64,000 nt of DNA from Bacillus sp. HNG (GCF_003400205.1 NZ_QUQV01000006.1:124001-188000), one strand, 5' to 3'; shown: positions 51,328-60,049, counted from the first letter of the stretch. Notes: generated by a model from the letters alone, not told the origin. Program-made: numbers and translations.

Positions 51328-52146
51328 ATGGGTTTTATTGATGGGAAATATATTGAAGTCGATTCAGGGGTCGAACTATTCGTCCAAGATGTAGGGGAAG
51401 GAGAACCCCTTGTTTTCATCCCTGGCTTCACATTCACAACGGAGGTTTTTTCAAAGCAAATTGACTATTTTTCAAAAACGAACCGAGTCATTGTGATTGA
51501 TCCAAGAAGTCACGGAAGATCGACTATCTCTCTTCATGGAAATGATTATGTTACACACGGAGCTGATTTAACTGCGGTTCTCCAAGCATTAAATGTGAAA
51601 ACTGCAACACTTGTGGGCTGTTCGTTTGGTTGTTTTACGGTTTGGGAGTATGTAAAGCAAAATGGCTTTGATCATATTAAATCTTTAATATTTGTAGATA
51701 TGCCGCCTAAATCCTTATCTGTCAATGATGATTGGGTGGAAGGGAAGCTAGATGATATTGCAGCCATTTACAATGCTTATTTACGTAATTCAGCAGGGCA
51801 TCGCGAGTTCATAACAAGCTATATCACTCAAGTTATGGTGCAAAGAGAGCTTGAGAAAGAAGAGTTAACCTGGCTAGTAGAGCAATCATTGAAAACGCCA
51901 TACTACATCGCAGGTAATTTATTTGCATCAGGTATGTTTTCTGATTATCGAGAGGAAGCAAAAAAGGCTAGTAAAGCTGTCCCTACTTTAACGATTGTCG
52001 CGGAGCACTGGGCGGATATTGCAGCAAAATACACAAACCAACTAACGCCTGAATCTCAAGTAAAAGTACTAGGAGGCCATATGATGTTTTGGGAGCATGA
52101 AGAAAAATTTAATGAGATTGTCCAAGACTTTTTGGATGAAAATTAG
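51328..52146 (+). CDS. Alpha/beta hydrolase
   Basis: About 272 residues. The nucleophile elbow is LVGCSFGCFT (G-C-S-F-G), the oxyanion loop FIPGFTF, a conserved IDPRSHGRST follows strand 4, and the catalytic His is in LGGHMMFWEHE. The acid is probably in the VAEHWADIA region. Substrate unknown. GGGGGGAT precedes ATG 51328. The TAG stop shares its G with a GGGACC repeat. Confidence 0.82.
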   Translation: MGFIDGKYIEVDSGVELFVQDVGEGEPLVFIPGFTFTTEVFSKQIDYFSKTNRVIVIDPRSHGRSTISLHGNDYVTHGADLTAVLQALNVKTATLVGCSFGCFTVWEYVKQNGFDHIKSLIFVDMPPKSLSVNDDWVEGKLDDIAAIYNAYLRNSAGHREFITSYITQVMVQRELEKEELTWLVEQSLKTPYYIAGNLFASGMFSDYREEAKKASKAVPTLTIVAEHWADIAAKYTNQLTPESQVKVLGGHMMFWEHEEKFNEIVQDFLDEN

Positions 52147-52195
52147 GGACCACAGGGACGGTTCCTGTGGTCCCTTGACCAAGGAATCTGTCCCT
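52146..52195. repeat. GGGACC-family palindromic repeat, copy 1
   Basis: GGGACCACAGG, GACGGTT, CCTGTGGTCCC (perfect 11-bp arms), then CTTGACCAAGGAATCTGTCCC. A sister family of the GGGACA repeat with a different stem. Confidence 0.8.
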
Positions 52196-52197
52196 TT

Positions 52198-52791
52198 TTA
52201 TCTTACCAACTTCCTTCGGTTTAAATAGACAGCTCCCAGAACAATAATGATTGCAAACCCGATTACGTAAATGATGTAGTGATTCATCATCATTTCAACC
52301 TTCATCCAATTCTTACCTAATTCATGTCCTAATGTAATAAATGTAAAGCCCCAAAAGATAGCCCCGGAGTATGCGAATATGGCAAATCTTTTAAAGTTTA
52401 AATAGTTTAATCCTGCAAGGTAAGCTGTAATATGACGAACACCAGGTATAAAATAACCGATAAATAATAAATACGGTCCGAATTTATTAAAAAGCTTGCT
52501 TGTTGTTTGAATTCTTTTTTCGGTTAGATGAAGTTTAGGTCCAAATTTCCGCAGAAACGGAATGCCTAATTTGATTCCTAAAAAATAGCTGATAGTGATA
52601 CCAATAATTGATCCAATCGAAGCGCTTACTAAAGAAAGGGAATATGACATTTTACCTTGATAAACAGTGTATCCCACATATGTAAGTAGAATTTCATCAG
52701 GGAGTGGCAATCCAATGATCCCTGCAGCCAATACAATAATTAAGCCAAAATACCCATAATGCTCCAATAAATAATAAAATTGCTCTCCCAT
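52198..52791 (-). CDS. DedA family membrane protein
   Basis: 197 residues with four to five helices. The DedA motif is GYFIPGVRHITAYLAGLNYLNF, where many DedA proteins have GRFIPGxR; the second arginine is kept. The N-terminal re-entrant segment has LPLPDEILL. DedA proteins help recycle undecaprenyl phosphate or flip phospholipids (family knowledge). No clean AGGAGG is visible before the start; AAAGGGAT is the nearest. The last helix resembles that of the truncated fusion at the left edge. Confidence 0.85.
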   Translation of the reverse strand: MGEQFYYLLEHYGYFGLIIVLAAGIIGLPLPDEILLTYVGYTVYQGKMSYSLSLVSASIGSIIGITISYFLGIKLGIPFLRKFGPKLHLTEKRIQTTSKLFNKFGPYLLFIGYFIPGVRHITAYLAGLNYLNFKRFAIFAYSGAIFWGFTFITLGHELGKNWMKVEMMMNHYIIYVIGFAIIIVLGAVYLNRRKLVR

Positions 52792-52945
52792 ATTAAATAT
52801 CCCTTTCCAAATACGTTGTACACGGGCAGTTTAACTGGTGCCGCTAGGACTATTGAATGACAACATCGTAACATAATTCCTAAGCCTATCATACTCTATT
52901 AAAAAGAGGGATGTAAACGTAACATGTTTTATTCATCTTAAGCTC

Positions 52946-52995
52946 TAAAAGAATGAGCCAATAGTCAGTGGTTCATGATCTATTGGCTCATTCAT
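52946..52995 (-). terminator. Terminator of bdhA
   Basis: GAATGAGCCAATAG and CTATTGGCTCATTC form a 14-bp perfect stem; the TTTTAG run is on the minus strand. Confidence 0.85.
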
Positions 52996-52999
52996 AGCG

Positions 53000-54049
53000 T
53001 TATTCAGCTTTTACTAGGATTTTAATGTGATTTCTTTCTTTAAGAAGACCTTCGAATCCTTCAGTAACGACGTCATCAAGTGTAATGCGTTTTGTTACTA
53101 GTTTTTCTGCTGGAAAATATCCTTTAGCCATTAAACTAATAACGGCAGGGAATACATCTCGATATCCGATAATGCCTGTTACTGTACGTTCTTTCATTAC
53201 GATATTTTGTGGGTGGATAGAGGCCTCTGTTTCAAAAATGCTGACAATCATGGTCTCACCATTGTATTTTGTAGAGTTTATAGCTTGTACCAAGACAGGC
53301 GGTACCCCGGTAACTTCATAAGCAACGTCAACTCCACCGTTTGAAAGCTGTTGGATTTGCTCTACCACATCACCGTTATGTGGATTAATTCCAATTGCCC
53401 CTAGTTCTTCTGCCTTTTGTCTTCGTTGTTCAGAAAGCTCTACAGCATAGATTTCGGTTGCCCCAGCAGCTTTGAGGGCCTCGATTACTAATAAACCGAT
53501 TGGACCTGTTCCGAATACGGCAGCTTTATCCCCTACTTGAAGCTTGCTTTGTTTCACCGCATGAAGGGCAACAGCGGCTGGTTCAACAAGTGCTCCTTGT
53601 TCATAGGATACTGTTTCAGGAAGCTTATGTAACATATGCTCAGGAACAGAAGCAAATTCAGAAAATCCTCCACCGCCTCCAGAAAGGCCATAGAATCCCA
53701 TTTTATCGCAAAGGTTATATTTCCCTTGTTTACAAGCCTCACATTCCCCGCAAGAATAGATTGGCTCAACTGCAACACGGTCACCAACCTGTACCCTTGT
53801 AACGCCTTCACCAATTTCAACCACTTGACCTGAGAACTCATGTCCCATTACAATTGGCGCTTTATCGCCGGTTAGCGGATGCGGAGTTTCAGCTGGAATA
53901 AAGATAGGCCCTACTGTATATTCGTGTAAATCACTTCCACAGATTCCGCACCATTCTACTTTGAGTTTTACCTCACCTTTTTTCGCTTTTGGTTCTTGAA
54001 TGTTTTCTAAACGTAAATCTTTTGCCTTGTACCATCTAAGTGCTTTCAT
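53000..54049 (-). CDS. bdhA: 2,3-butanediol dehydrogenase (zinc-dependent)
   Basis: About 349 residues. Catalytic zinc ligands are in WCGICGSDLHEY and MGHEFSGQVVEIG, structural zinc in CGECEACKQGKYNLC, and the NAD site in AVFGTGPIGLLVIEALKAAG. PIFIPAETPHPLTGDKAPIVMG is characteristic of butanediol dehydrogenases, which interconvert acetoin and 2,3-butanediol with NAD(H). ATG 54049 follows AGGTTGAGG. A Rex-type operator about 100 nt upstream fits redox control of fermentation. Confidence 0.88.
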   Translation of the reverse strand: MKALRWYKAKDLRLENIQEPKAKKGEVKLKVEWCGICGSDLHEYTVGPIFIPAETPHPLTGDKAPIVMGHEFSGQVVEIGEGVTRVQVGDRVAVEPIYSCGECEACKQGKYNLCDKMGFYGLSGGGGGFSEFASVPEHMLHKLPETVSYEQGALVEPAAVALHAVKQSKLQVGDKAAVFGTGPIGLLVIEALKAAGATEIYAVELSEQRRQKAEELGAIGINPHNGDVVEQIQQLSNGGVDVAYEVTGVPPVLVQAINSTKYNGETMIVSIFETEASIHPQNIVMKERTVTGIIGYRDVFPAVISLMAKGYFPAEKLVTKRITLDDVVTEGFEGLLKERNHIKILVKAE

Positions 54050-54144
54050 GATCCTCAACCTTTCAAAAATAGAATAGTAGATTCTCAAATACAATATCAG
54101 CATAACATTCATTTTGTGAAAAAAATGAAAAGAGTATTAAAACT

Positions 54145-54162
54145 TTGTGAACTTTTTCACAA
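54145..54162. promoter_or_regulatory. Rex-type redox operator
   Basis: TTGTGAACTTTTTCACAA: two perfect TTGTGAA arms around 4 nt, the consensus site of the NADH-sensing repressor Rex. It lies between the divergent bdhA and a hypothetical gene. Confidence 0.7.
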
Positions 54163-54165
54163 AGC

Positions 54166-54192
54166 GACCAAAGGGACGGTTCTTGTGGTTCC
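54166..54192. repeat. GGGACC-family repeat, copy 2 (degenerate)
   Basis: GACCAAAGGGACGGTTCTTGTGGTTCC: a drifted copy next to the Rex box. Confidence 0.6.
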
Positions 54193-54250
54193 ATTATGAA
54201 TGAAACTTATTAAGATAAAATCACGTCTAAAAAAGAAAAAGGGGTGCTTC

Positions 54251-54829
54251 ATGCGTATTTTAGCTCGTGCCATTTTGTTAACCTGTTCATTTTTATTTTT
54301 AGTAGTAACTAGCGTTTCGGCCACAAGTTGGGCGGAATTAGAGCTACAAGAGGTACTCGATCGTGCAGAAGTAATTGTGATGGGGCAGTATGACTTTTCC
54401 AGCAAGCCAAAACGTGGTGAGTCCGTTTTTCGAGGGCGAGTATTCAAGGTTAGTAGTGTGTATAAAGGGGATGTTACGAGCCCGTTAACGGTAGGTATTG
54501 ATCCTTATGATGTAGGTTGGGCAGAGGAATTCCAAGATAGGGGTGGCGTGTTTCTTTTATTTTTAGAAGAAAGTGAGAATGGTAAATTACTTCTTCCGGT
54601 AGGTGGACCGAATGGCATGATAGAAGTGTTGGACGGAAAAATTGAGGAGCGGGATGACGAAAAAAATGCTTTTTTCGAAGAATTTCTCAAAGAAACGCCG
54701 ACAAAGACATTTGAAATAACAAATGTCAAACATCATGATAAGCTAAACTTTCCCTTATTTTTAATTGTAGCCGCTTTTGTCATTCTATTCATTCTACTAT
54801 ATCTGAAAAAGAGGAAATCTATCCAATAA
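54251..54829 (+). CDS. Hypothetical exported, membrane-anchored protein
   Basis: 192 residues, not recognised. Signal peptide (about 1-24, MRILARAILLTCSFLFLVVTS..), an extracytoplasmic domain of about 130 residues with GRVFKVSSVYKGDVTSPLTV and GGVFLLFLEESENGKLLLPVGG (a beta-rich pattern), then one C-terminal helix (LFLIVAAFVILFILLYL) and a basic tail. There are no cysteines in the mature domain. ATG 54251 follows AAGGGGTG. It could share the Rex box with bdhA. Confidence 0.7.
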   Translation: MRILARAILLTCSFLFLVVTSVSATSWAELELQEVLDRAEVIVMGQYDFSSKPKRGESVFRGRVFKVSSVYKGDVTSPLTVGIDPYDVGWAEEFQDRGGVFLLFLEESENGKLLLPVGGPNGMIEVLDGKIEERDDEKNAFFEEFLKETPTKTFEITNVKHHDKLNFPLFLIVAAFVILFILLYLKKRKSIQ

Positions 54830-54935
54830 TCCTCCCCTCATGTCGAAAGTAACGGGTTTGGTTAATGGGAAATAACATATCAAAGTACATATTTTTACCA
54901 TCTACTTTAGTGGATGTAATACCTTAGTAATTAGC

Positions 54936-54974
54936 AAACAAACGTTTAGATTTTTTCTAAGCGTTTTTTGTTTG
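54936..54974 (+). terminator. Hairpin downstream of the hypothetical gene
   Basis: CAAACAAACGTTTAGA pairs with TCTAAGCGTTTTTTGTTTG, with one internal mismatch region. Confidence 0.65.
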
Positions 54975-55105
54975 GAAACAATTCATTTATCTTCGCTTTA
55001 ATTCGCCAGAAATCAAGAATAAATAGTAAAAAATACTTAGAGGAGAAGTGAAAAGTTTGCCGAGGCTATTAGAGATTAAAGATTCATTTAAAGGAGTGAT
55101 TAATT

Positions 55106-55159
55106 ATGAAAAAGTTCCTAATAATAATGGTATTGAGTTCTCCTTGTTGTGAAAAGTGA
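55106..55159 (+). CDS. Possible 17-residue peptide or truncated gene start
   Basis: MKKFLIIMVLSSPCCEK with AAAGGAG 8 nt before the ATG. It looks like the first part of a lipoprotein signal peptide cut off by a stop. It may be a tiny peptide or debris; nothing recognisable follows up to 55257. Confidence 0.25.
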   Translation: MKKFLIIMVLSSPCCEK

Positions 55160-55257
55160 GTATTTCAAATTAAAAAGGAACATTCTAATGCAGGAGGGGT
55201 ATCCACTGTAATTAGTTACAGGAATCCATAAGTGTTCCACTTTTTAGATAATAAACT

Positions 55258-55899
55258 ATGCAAATGGAGATGATTGTATTGGCTATGTTTATCGGCTTAA
55301 TCAGTTTTGTAGGAATGATTGTATTTCTTATCTTAGGTATTGTTGGGGCATTTAGGAAGTCTAAGAAAACGAAGAGGAACTTTATTATAACAGGTGTATG
55401 TTTTGTATTGTTAATCGCTGCTCTATCATTTAGTGGTGAGCCGTCTGAAACTGATCAAGCAGAATCCCCAATAACAGAAACAGAAAAAGACGAAGTTGAG
55501 CAAGAAGAACCAACGGAAGAGGAAGTAGTACCTGAAGTTGAAGAGAAAGAAGAACCAGTAAAAGAAGAACCCGAACAACCTAAAGAAGAAGTGAAAGAAG
55601 AACCTCAATTAACGGTTTCACAACAAAATGCTATTCGTCATGCCGAAAACTATATTTCGACAATGCCATTTTCAAAGACTGGTCTTATTGAACAATTAGA
55701 ATATGAAGGATATTCCACAGAGGATGCCACTTTTGCAGTTGATCATATTGAAGTAGATTGGAGAGAACAAGCGGTGAGACATGCCAAAAATTACAATGAC
55801 ACAATGCCAATGTCAAGGCAAGGTTTAATTGACCAATTGATGTATGAAGGGCACAGCCAAGAGGATTCGACATATGCAGTTGAACAAATCGGGCTTTAA
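55258..55899 (+). CDS. Membrane protein with two Ltp-type repeats
   Basis: 213 residues. Two N-terminal helices (about 5-28 and 42-58) are followed by a strongly acidic Glu/Pro/Val linker (to about 115). Two copies of a 45-residue helical repeat come next (AIRHAENYISTMPFSKTGLI.. and AVRHAKNYNDTMPMSRQGLI..), matching the Ltp (PF07553) domain. In phage TP-J34 the Ltp lipoprotein blocks DNA injection by other phages; most chromosomal members are uncharacterised. Start uncertain: ATG 55258 lacks a site, while TTG 55279 has GGAG 9 nt upstream. Confidence 0.75.
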   Translation: MQMEMIVLAMFIGLISFVGMIVFLILGIVGAFRKSKKTKRNFIITGVCFVLLIAALSFSGEPSETDQAESPITETEKDEVEQEEPTEEEVVPEVEEKEEPVKEEPEQPKEEVKEEPQLTVSQQNAIRHAENYISTMPFSKTGLIEQLEYEGYSTEDATFAVDHIEVDWREQAVRHAKNYNDTMPMSRQGLIDQLMYEGHSQEDSTYAVEQIGL

Positions 55900-55986
55900 A
55901 AAGTGAAGGGAAGGGGGTATTTTAAAAAGCAATATAACTATTCTGAGTAGTTCGCTCTTCGGTTTTAAAAATGATGCAATAAATAG

Positions 55987-56015
55987 TAAAGCAGAGGAAC
56001 ATTACCTCTGCTTTA
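55987..56015. terminator. Hairpin between Ltp and ABC permease genes
   Basis: TAAAGCAGAGG pairs with CCTCTGCTTTA, followed by TAGTATTCTTTTT. It probably serves both convergent genes. Confidence 0.65.
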
Positions 56016-56091
56016 TAGTATTCTTTTTATGACATCTACAATTGAGAAAACATATCAATGATACAAAGTTAATATTAGTCGCTTTAGACCT

Positions 56092-57738
56092 TTACTCTAC
56101 CTTTTCCCACGAAACATTGAAAACTTTTCTCCATAGTAAAAGCAAAGTCAGTACGGCTAGGGCAAGATAAATATAGAGTCCATATGGAAAAAGCATGCTG
56201 ATTATATGCAGTCCAGCAAAGAGACCGGCTACAAGCATTAGCATAAAAATAATGGCTCCATTGCCTGAACTATAGGTTTCAAACGACCTGGAAAAAGGAA
56301 GGGATTTTTCCAAAATGGAAAAGCAAATCACTGCATAGATCATCGCACTAACAAAGACAAGTATCAGGTCAGGAATAATCCTTACTCCGTAAATAGGAAT
56401 AAACACAATACAGAGTATGAAATAAATGGGCATATATAGATTTACAATAAAAGCCTTCATCGTTCCACTAAAAATAGGTTTTAGGTTTTTTAAAGGTGTG
56501 AGCTTATATACCCAAGCTCCTTTATGCGTTCCTGAGTACTTTAGCGTGATGATAACAGTTGGCATCATCAACAAGCTAAAATAGATATTCAAATAGGATT
56601 TGCCTTCTCTAATCAGGTTAAAAGACTGCAAACTAAAATCATCCATAAATGTGAATAAAAAAATAAAAGGGATTACGATAGAAAATCCTAAAGAAGGATA
56701 GACCCTTAATTTAAACTCTCTTTCATTTTTAAGCATGAGACTAGAAAACTGATAGAAAACTCTTTCCTCTTTTGTTGGACAAATAAACTTTCTAAAAGAT
56801 TCTCCCAACTTAAGACGTTTTTTTATTCTCCCTTTATTATGTTGAGAAAGCTTTTGAAGATTTCTCTCAAATGAAGGAGTAAGCTTTGCGTATATCCAAA
56901 TCGAAACAAATGGAACTACGATACCTAGCCCTGCTAGTAAAAAATAAAAAGGTTGAGAGCCTCCGTTCAAGAACAGCTCCATAATAACACCGTACCAAAT
57001 AGGAAAAACAAGGATATGCCACCATGCTGGTTCAAGGCTAATCGACAGGTCGACAATTTCAAAGGACCTGATGAGAAGCTGGTAGCCAATCATTATCGAA
57101 AAGGACAAGCCGATTTGGACATAATTGATAAGATCCTTTAGTTTTTCTCCATCAAAAAATTGAAGGATGATTACATATATCAACGCCGTCAATGCAATAA
57201 TCAATAAATCTATTAAAATGACATTTAAAAGCGCAATAAGAAAAAACACAATACCATGTCTAAAAAGTCCTGCAACAATCGAAGGACCCGTCAAGGCAAT
57301 CGTCATCAAAGATAGATAAATCACGATATGTGTGAGTTTCGCCGCACTGATAGTCTTTCGATCAATTGGCTTAGGATAAAGAATATTTCTGTCACGAATA
57401 TCTAGGAGCACTGACGAAAAATCAGAAATCATGGAGGTCATTAAGAAAAAGATAATCAATCCAAAGACAAGGCTCATTTGAAAAAGGTAATTGTCTCCCA
57501 TAATGGTAAAAGGAATTAAAAAGAGCCCGAACAAAACATAGATCCACAAGGATAACATATAATGATTTTTATCTCTTTTATCCTTTTTATTATTTTGTGA
57601 GAAAATGGTTGGCACACGACGTCGGTCCATCACGAGTTTCGCCTGTAGAATTTTCCGCATCACTCGATAATCAATACCAAAACGAGTAAAGACTTTTTCA
57701 AAACGATCCAGTAGTTTTAATGAAGGAAAGTCCTGCAT
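56092..57738 (-). CDS. ABC exporter permease (large, about 12 helices)
   Basis: About 548 residues. An N-terminal cytoplasmic stretch (about 60 residues) is followed by hydrophobic helices along the length, interrupted by a central cytoplasmic loop (about 290-340, LQKLSQHNKGRIKKRLKLGE..). No signature beyond an ABC-2-like permease is recognisable; the substrate is unknown. ATG 57738 starts one nucleotide after the ATPase stop, so the two are translated together; GAGGTG lies 6 nt upstream. Confidence 0.78.
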   Translation of the reverse strand: MQDFPSLKLLDRFEKVFTRFGIDYRVMRKILQAKLVMDRRRVPTIFSQNNKKDKRDKNHYMLSLWIYVLFGLFLIPFTIMGDNYLFQMSLVFGLIIFFLMTSMISDFSSVLLDIRDRNILYPKPIDRKTISAAKLTHIVIYLSLMTIALTGPSIVAGLFRHGIVFFLIALLNVILIDLLIIALTALIYVIILQFFDGEKLKDLINYVQIGLSFSIMIGYQLLIRSFEIVDLSISLEPAWWHILVFPIWYGVIMELFLNGGSQPFYFLLAGLGIVVPFVSIWIYAKLTPSFERNLQKLSQHNKGRIKKRLKLGESFRKFICPTKEERVFYQFSSLMLKNEREFKLRVYPSLGFSIVIPFIFLFTFMDDFSLQSFNLIREGKSYLNIYFSLLMMPTVIITLKYSGTHKGAWVYKLTPLKNLKPIFSGTMKAFIVNLYMPIYFILCIVFIPIYGVRIIPDLILVFVSAMIYAVICFSILEKSLPFSRSFETYSSGNGAIIFMLMLVAGLFAGLHIISMLFPYGLYIYLALAVLTLLLLWRKVFNVSWEKVE

Positions 57739-57739
57739 A

Positions 57740-58519
57740 TCACACCTCACCAACAATGGATACAAAACGTGAAGCAAGTTCTGTATGCTCGTTGAATCCC
57801 GTCAATTGGTTGAAAATCCCTTCTAAAGAGCCTTCCTTATTTTGTACCTTTAATTCCTCGAATGTTCCGTCAGCCGCAATCTTTCCGTCATGGAGAAGAA
57901 TGATCCGACTGCTTATTTTTTCAACGACATCCATGATATGTGAAGAATAAAAAATGGTTTTTCCCTGCTGTGCCAGCTGCGCCATGATTTCTTTAAAAAC
58001 CATGACACTGTTTGCATCAAGTCCGTTTATCGGTTCATCAAAAAAGAGAAGTTCAGGATTATGTAATAAGCTTGAAATAATCAGGAGCTTTTGTCGCATT
58101 CCTTTTGAATAGGAAGCGATTCTCGAATGATATACCTCCCCAATTCCAAACAACTCCATTAGGTTTTTGGCTTTATAGTCAGCTAGATCATAGTCAAGAC
58201 CATATAATTCACCAATAAAAGTGAGGTACTCTTGCCCGGTTAGACTGTCATAGACATCGGCAATTTCTGGCACATACCCAATCTTCTGTTTGTATTCCAT
58301 ATTGCCATCTAAAATACTTTGGCTGAAAATCTTTACTTCACCCTGAAAGTCTTCTTCAATTCCTAATATGATTTTTACTGTCGTGCTTTTTCCCGCACCG
58401 TTTGGTCCGATATATCCGATGATTTCGCCCTTATTTACTGTAAAGGAAACCCCTTGAAGAACAGACTTGCTGCCATACCTTTTTTGTAAATTATCAATCT
58501 CCACAATGGCTTCAGTCAT
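57740..58519 (-). CDS. ABC exporter ATPase
   Basis: 259 residues. Walker A GPNGAGKSTT, Q-loop GYVPEIADVYDSLT, signature SYSKGMRQKL, Walker B LLFFDEPINGLD and H-loop YSSHIMDVVEK place it in the CcmA/DRI exporter ATPases. It powers the permease encoded next to it. A minus-strand hairpin with a T7 run lies 65 nt before the start codon, a possible attenuator. Confidence 0.88.
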   Translation of the reverse strand: MTEAIVEIDNLQKRYGSKSVLQGVSFTVNKGEIIGYIGPNGAGKSTTVKIILGIEEDFQGEVKIFSQSILDGNMEYKQKIGYVPEIADVYDSLTGQEYLTFIGELYGLDYDLADYKAKNLMELFGIGEVYHSRIASYSKGMRQKLLIISSLLHNPELLFFDEPINGLDANSVMVFKEIMAQLAQQGKTIFYSSHIMDVVEKISSRIILLHDGKIAADGTFEELKVQNKEGSLEGIFNQLTGFNEHTELASRFVSIVGEV

Positions 58520-58584
58520 TCCATCAGCTCCATAACTATTAGTTTTTTCCTATTTTACCATATTTAGAGAATTAAATTTAGAGA

Positions 58585-58620
58585 TAAAAAAACTACCCTC
58601 TCATCCTGATTAAGGTAGTT
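58585..58620 (-). terminator. Terminator-like hairpin upstream of the ABC ATPase
   Basis: Minus strand: AACTACC, 17-nt loop, GGTAGTT then TTTTTT. No minus-strand gene lies immediately upstream, so it may act in the ABC leader. Confidence 0.55.
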
Positions 58621-58621
58621 A

Positions 58622-58651
58622 AGGGACAAAGGGACAGGTACAGTGTCCCGC
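58622..58651. repeat. GGGACA-family half copy (copy 12)
   Basis: GGGACAAAGGGACAGGTACAG..TGTCCCG: the left module only. Confidence 0.75.
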
Positions 58652-58666
58652 CATCGTGCAACTGTT

Positions 58667-58695
58667 GGAGCCACAGGAACCGTCCCCGTGGCTCC
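58667..58695. repeat. GGGACC-family repeat, copy 3
   Basis: GGAGCCACAGG..CCGTGGCTCC: GGAGCCAC pairs with GTGGCTCC. It keeps the palindrome with paired changes relative to copy 1. Confidence 0.75.
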
Positions 58696-58824
58696 TATGA
58701 CCCTACAAATGGATTTCGTTCTTTTTTTGTTGTAACATATATTGGGTAATGTAAAAAGATGTGCGATGTAATGGTTAAATTATAAATAAATGCCAATAGT
58801 GTGCTAAAATACACGCTAGATAAC

Positions 58825-58853
58825 TTGTACATGTGTTATTCTTAATATATATA
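58825..58853 (+). promoter_or_regulatory. Promoter of the CysJ-like gene
   Basis: TTGTAC, a 17-nt spacer, then TATATA, ending 23 nt before the start codon. Confidence 0.5.
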
Positions 58854-58876
58854 TCATTGTTGGAGGTTTTTTAAAA

Positions 58877-60049
58877 ATGCAACGAACTATAGATGATGAA
58901 AAAAATCCGAAAAAGCCTGTTCCTGCAACATATTCAAGAACAAATCCATTTCCTGCAAAGGTTCTTAAGAACATAAACTTAAATGGAGAAGGTTCAAATA
59001 AGGAAACCAGACATATTGAATTATCATTAGAAGGATCAGGATTTTCATACATTCCTGGCGATACCCTTGGAATTGCGCCTACCAATGATCCAGAATTAGT
59101 TGCAGCCATACTTGAAGAGATGAAGTGGGAAGCAGAAGAAATCGTAACCGTTGGTCGTCAAGGAGAGTCCATGCCGCTTAAAGAAGCGCTGGAAACGTAC
59201 CTTGATATTACGTTACTTTCAAGAAAGATTTTACAAACTGCAGCAGACTTCACAGACAACGAGAAGCTCCAAAAGCTTGTGGAAGACGCGGCGGCTGTGA
59301 AAGAATATTGCGATGGTCGTGACTTACTTGATATGTTACGTGATTTTGGTCCATGGAAGGCTCCTGCTCAAGAAATCGTAGCTTTATTACGAAAAATGAT
59401 ACCAAGACTTTATTCCATTGCAAGTAGTTTAGCTGCACATCCAAATGAGGTTCATTTAACAATCGGTGCTGTTCGTTATACAGCTCATGGACGTGAACGC
59501 AAAGGAGTTTGCTCCGTTCAATGTGCGGAACGTGTTCAAGAAGGTGATACTCTTCCAGTATTTGTTCAAGTGAATAAACACTTCCATTTACCTGAGACTT
59601 TTGATAAAGATGTGATTATGGTTGGACCTGGAACTGGTATTGCGCCATTCCGTTCATTTATCGAAGAACTTGCTAACAATAAAGCAACAGGTCGTTCTTG
59701 GTTATTCTTCGGAGATCAGCATGAGGCGACTGACTTCTTATATCAAAATGAATTAGAGAAATACCAACAAGACGGAATTTTAACCAAACTTGATGCTGCA
59801 TTCTCTCGTGATACAGAGCAAAAAGTATATGTACAGCATAAGATGCTTGAGCACAGCAAAGAATTATTCGAATGGATTGACAATGGTGCTTATTTCTATG
59901 TGTGTGGAGATAAAGACCATATGGCAAAAGACGTAAACGAAGCTCTTCTTACCATCATTGAACAAGAAGGCGGCATGGACAGAGAAGCGGCAGAAGCTTA
60001 TTTAAAAGACATGAAAACACAAGGACGTTACCTACGTGACGTATATTAA
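58877..60049 (+). CDS. Flavodoxin-less sulfite-reductase-flavoprotein-like (CysJ C-terminal) reductase
   Basis: 390 residues covering the FAD and NADPH half of CysJ. FAD site PRLYSIASS with the connecting domain around it, KGVCSVQCAERVQ, NADPH site MVGPGTGIAPFRSFIEE, and C-terminal FYVCGDKDHMAKDV ending GRYLRDVY. The N-terminal flavodoxin domain of full CysJ (about 600 residues) is missing and the protein starts cleanly at TTGGAGG plus ATG, so this is a natural short form. It would pass electrons from NADPH to a separate flavodoxin or ferredoxin. No cysI is adjacent. Confidence 0.82.
   Translation: MQRTIDDEKNPKKPVPATYSRTNPFPAKVLKNINLNGEGSNKETRHIELSLEGSGFSYIPGDTLGIAPTNDPELVAAILEEMKWEAEEIVTVGRQGESMPLKEALETYLDITLLSRKILQTAADFTDNEKLQKLVEDAAAVKEYCDGRDLLDMLRDFGPWKAPAQEIVALLRKMIPRLYSIASSLAAHPNEVHLTIGAVRYTAHGRERKGVCSVQCAERVQEGDTLPVFVQVNKHFHLPETFDKDVIMVGPGTGIAPFRSFIEELANNKATGRSWLFFGDQHEATDFLYQNELEKYQQDGILTKLDAAFSRDTEQKVYVQHKMLEHSKELFEWIDNGAYFYVCGDKDHMAKDVNEALLTIIEQEGGMDREAAEAYLKDMKTQGRYLRDVY

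Noticed and set aside
52911-52926. CcpA cre site (ATGTAAACGTAACATG)
   Set aside because: It resembles cre but is one base short in the second half, and it lies outside the likely promoter regions of bdhA.
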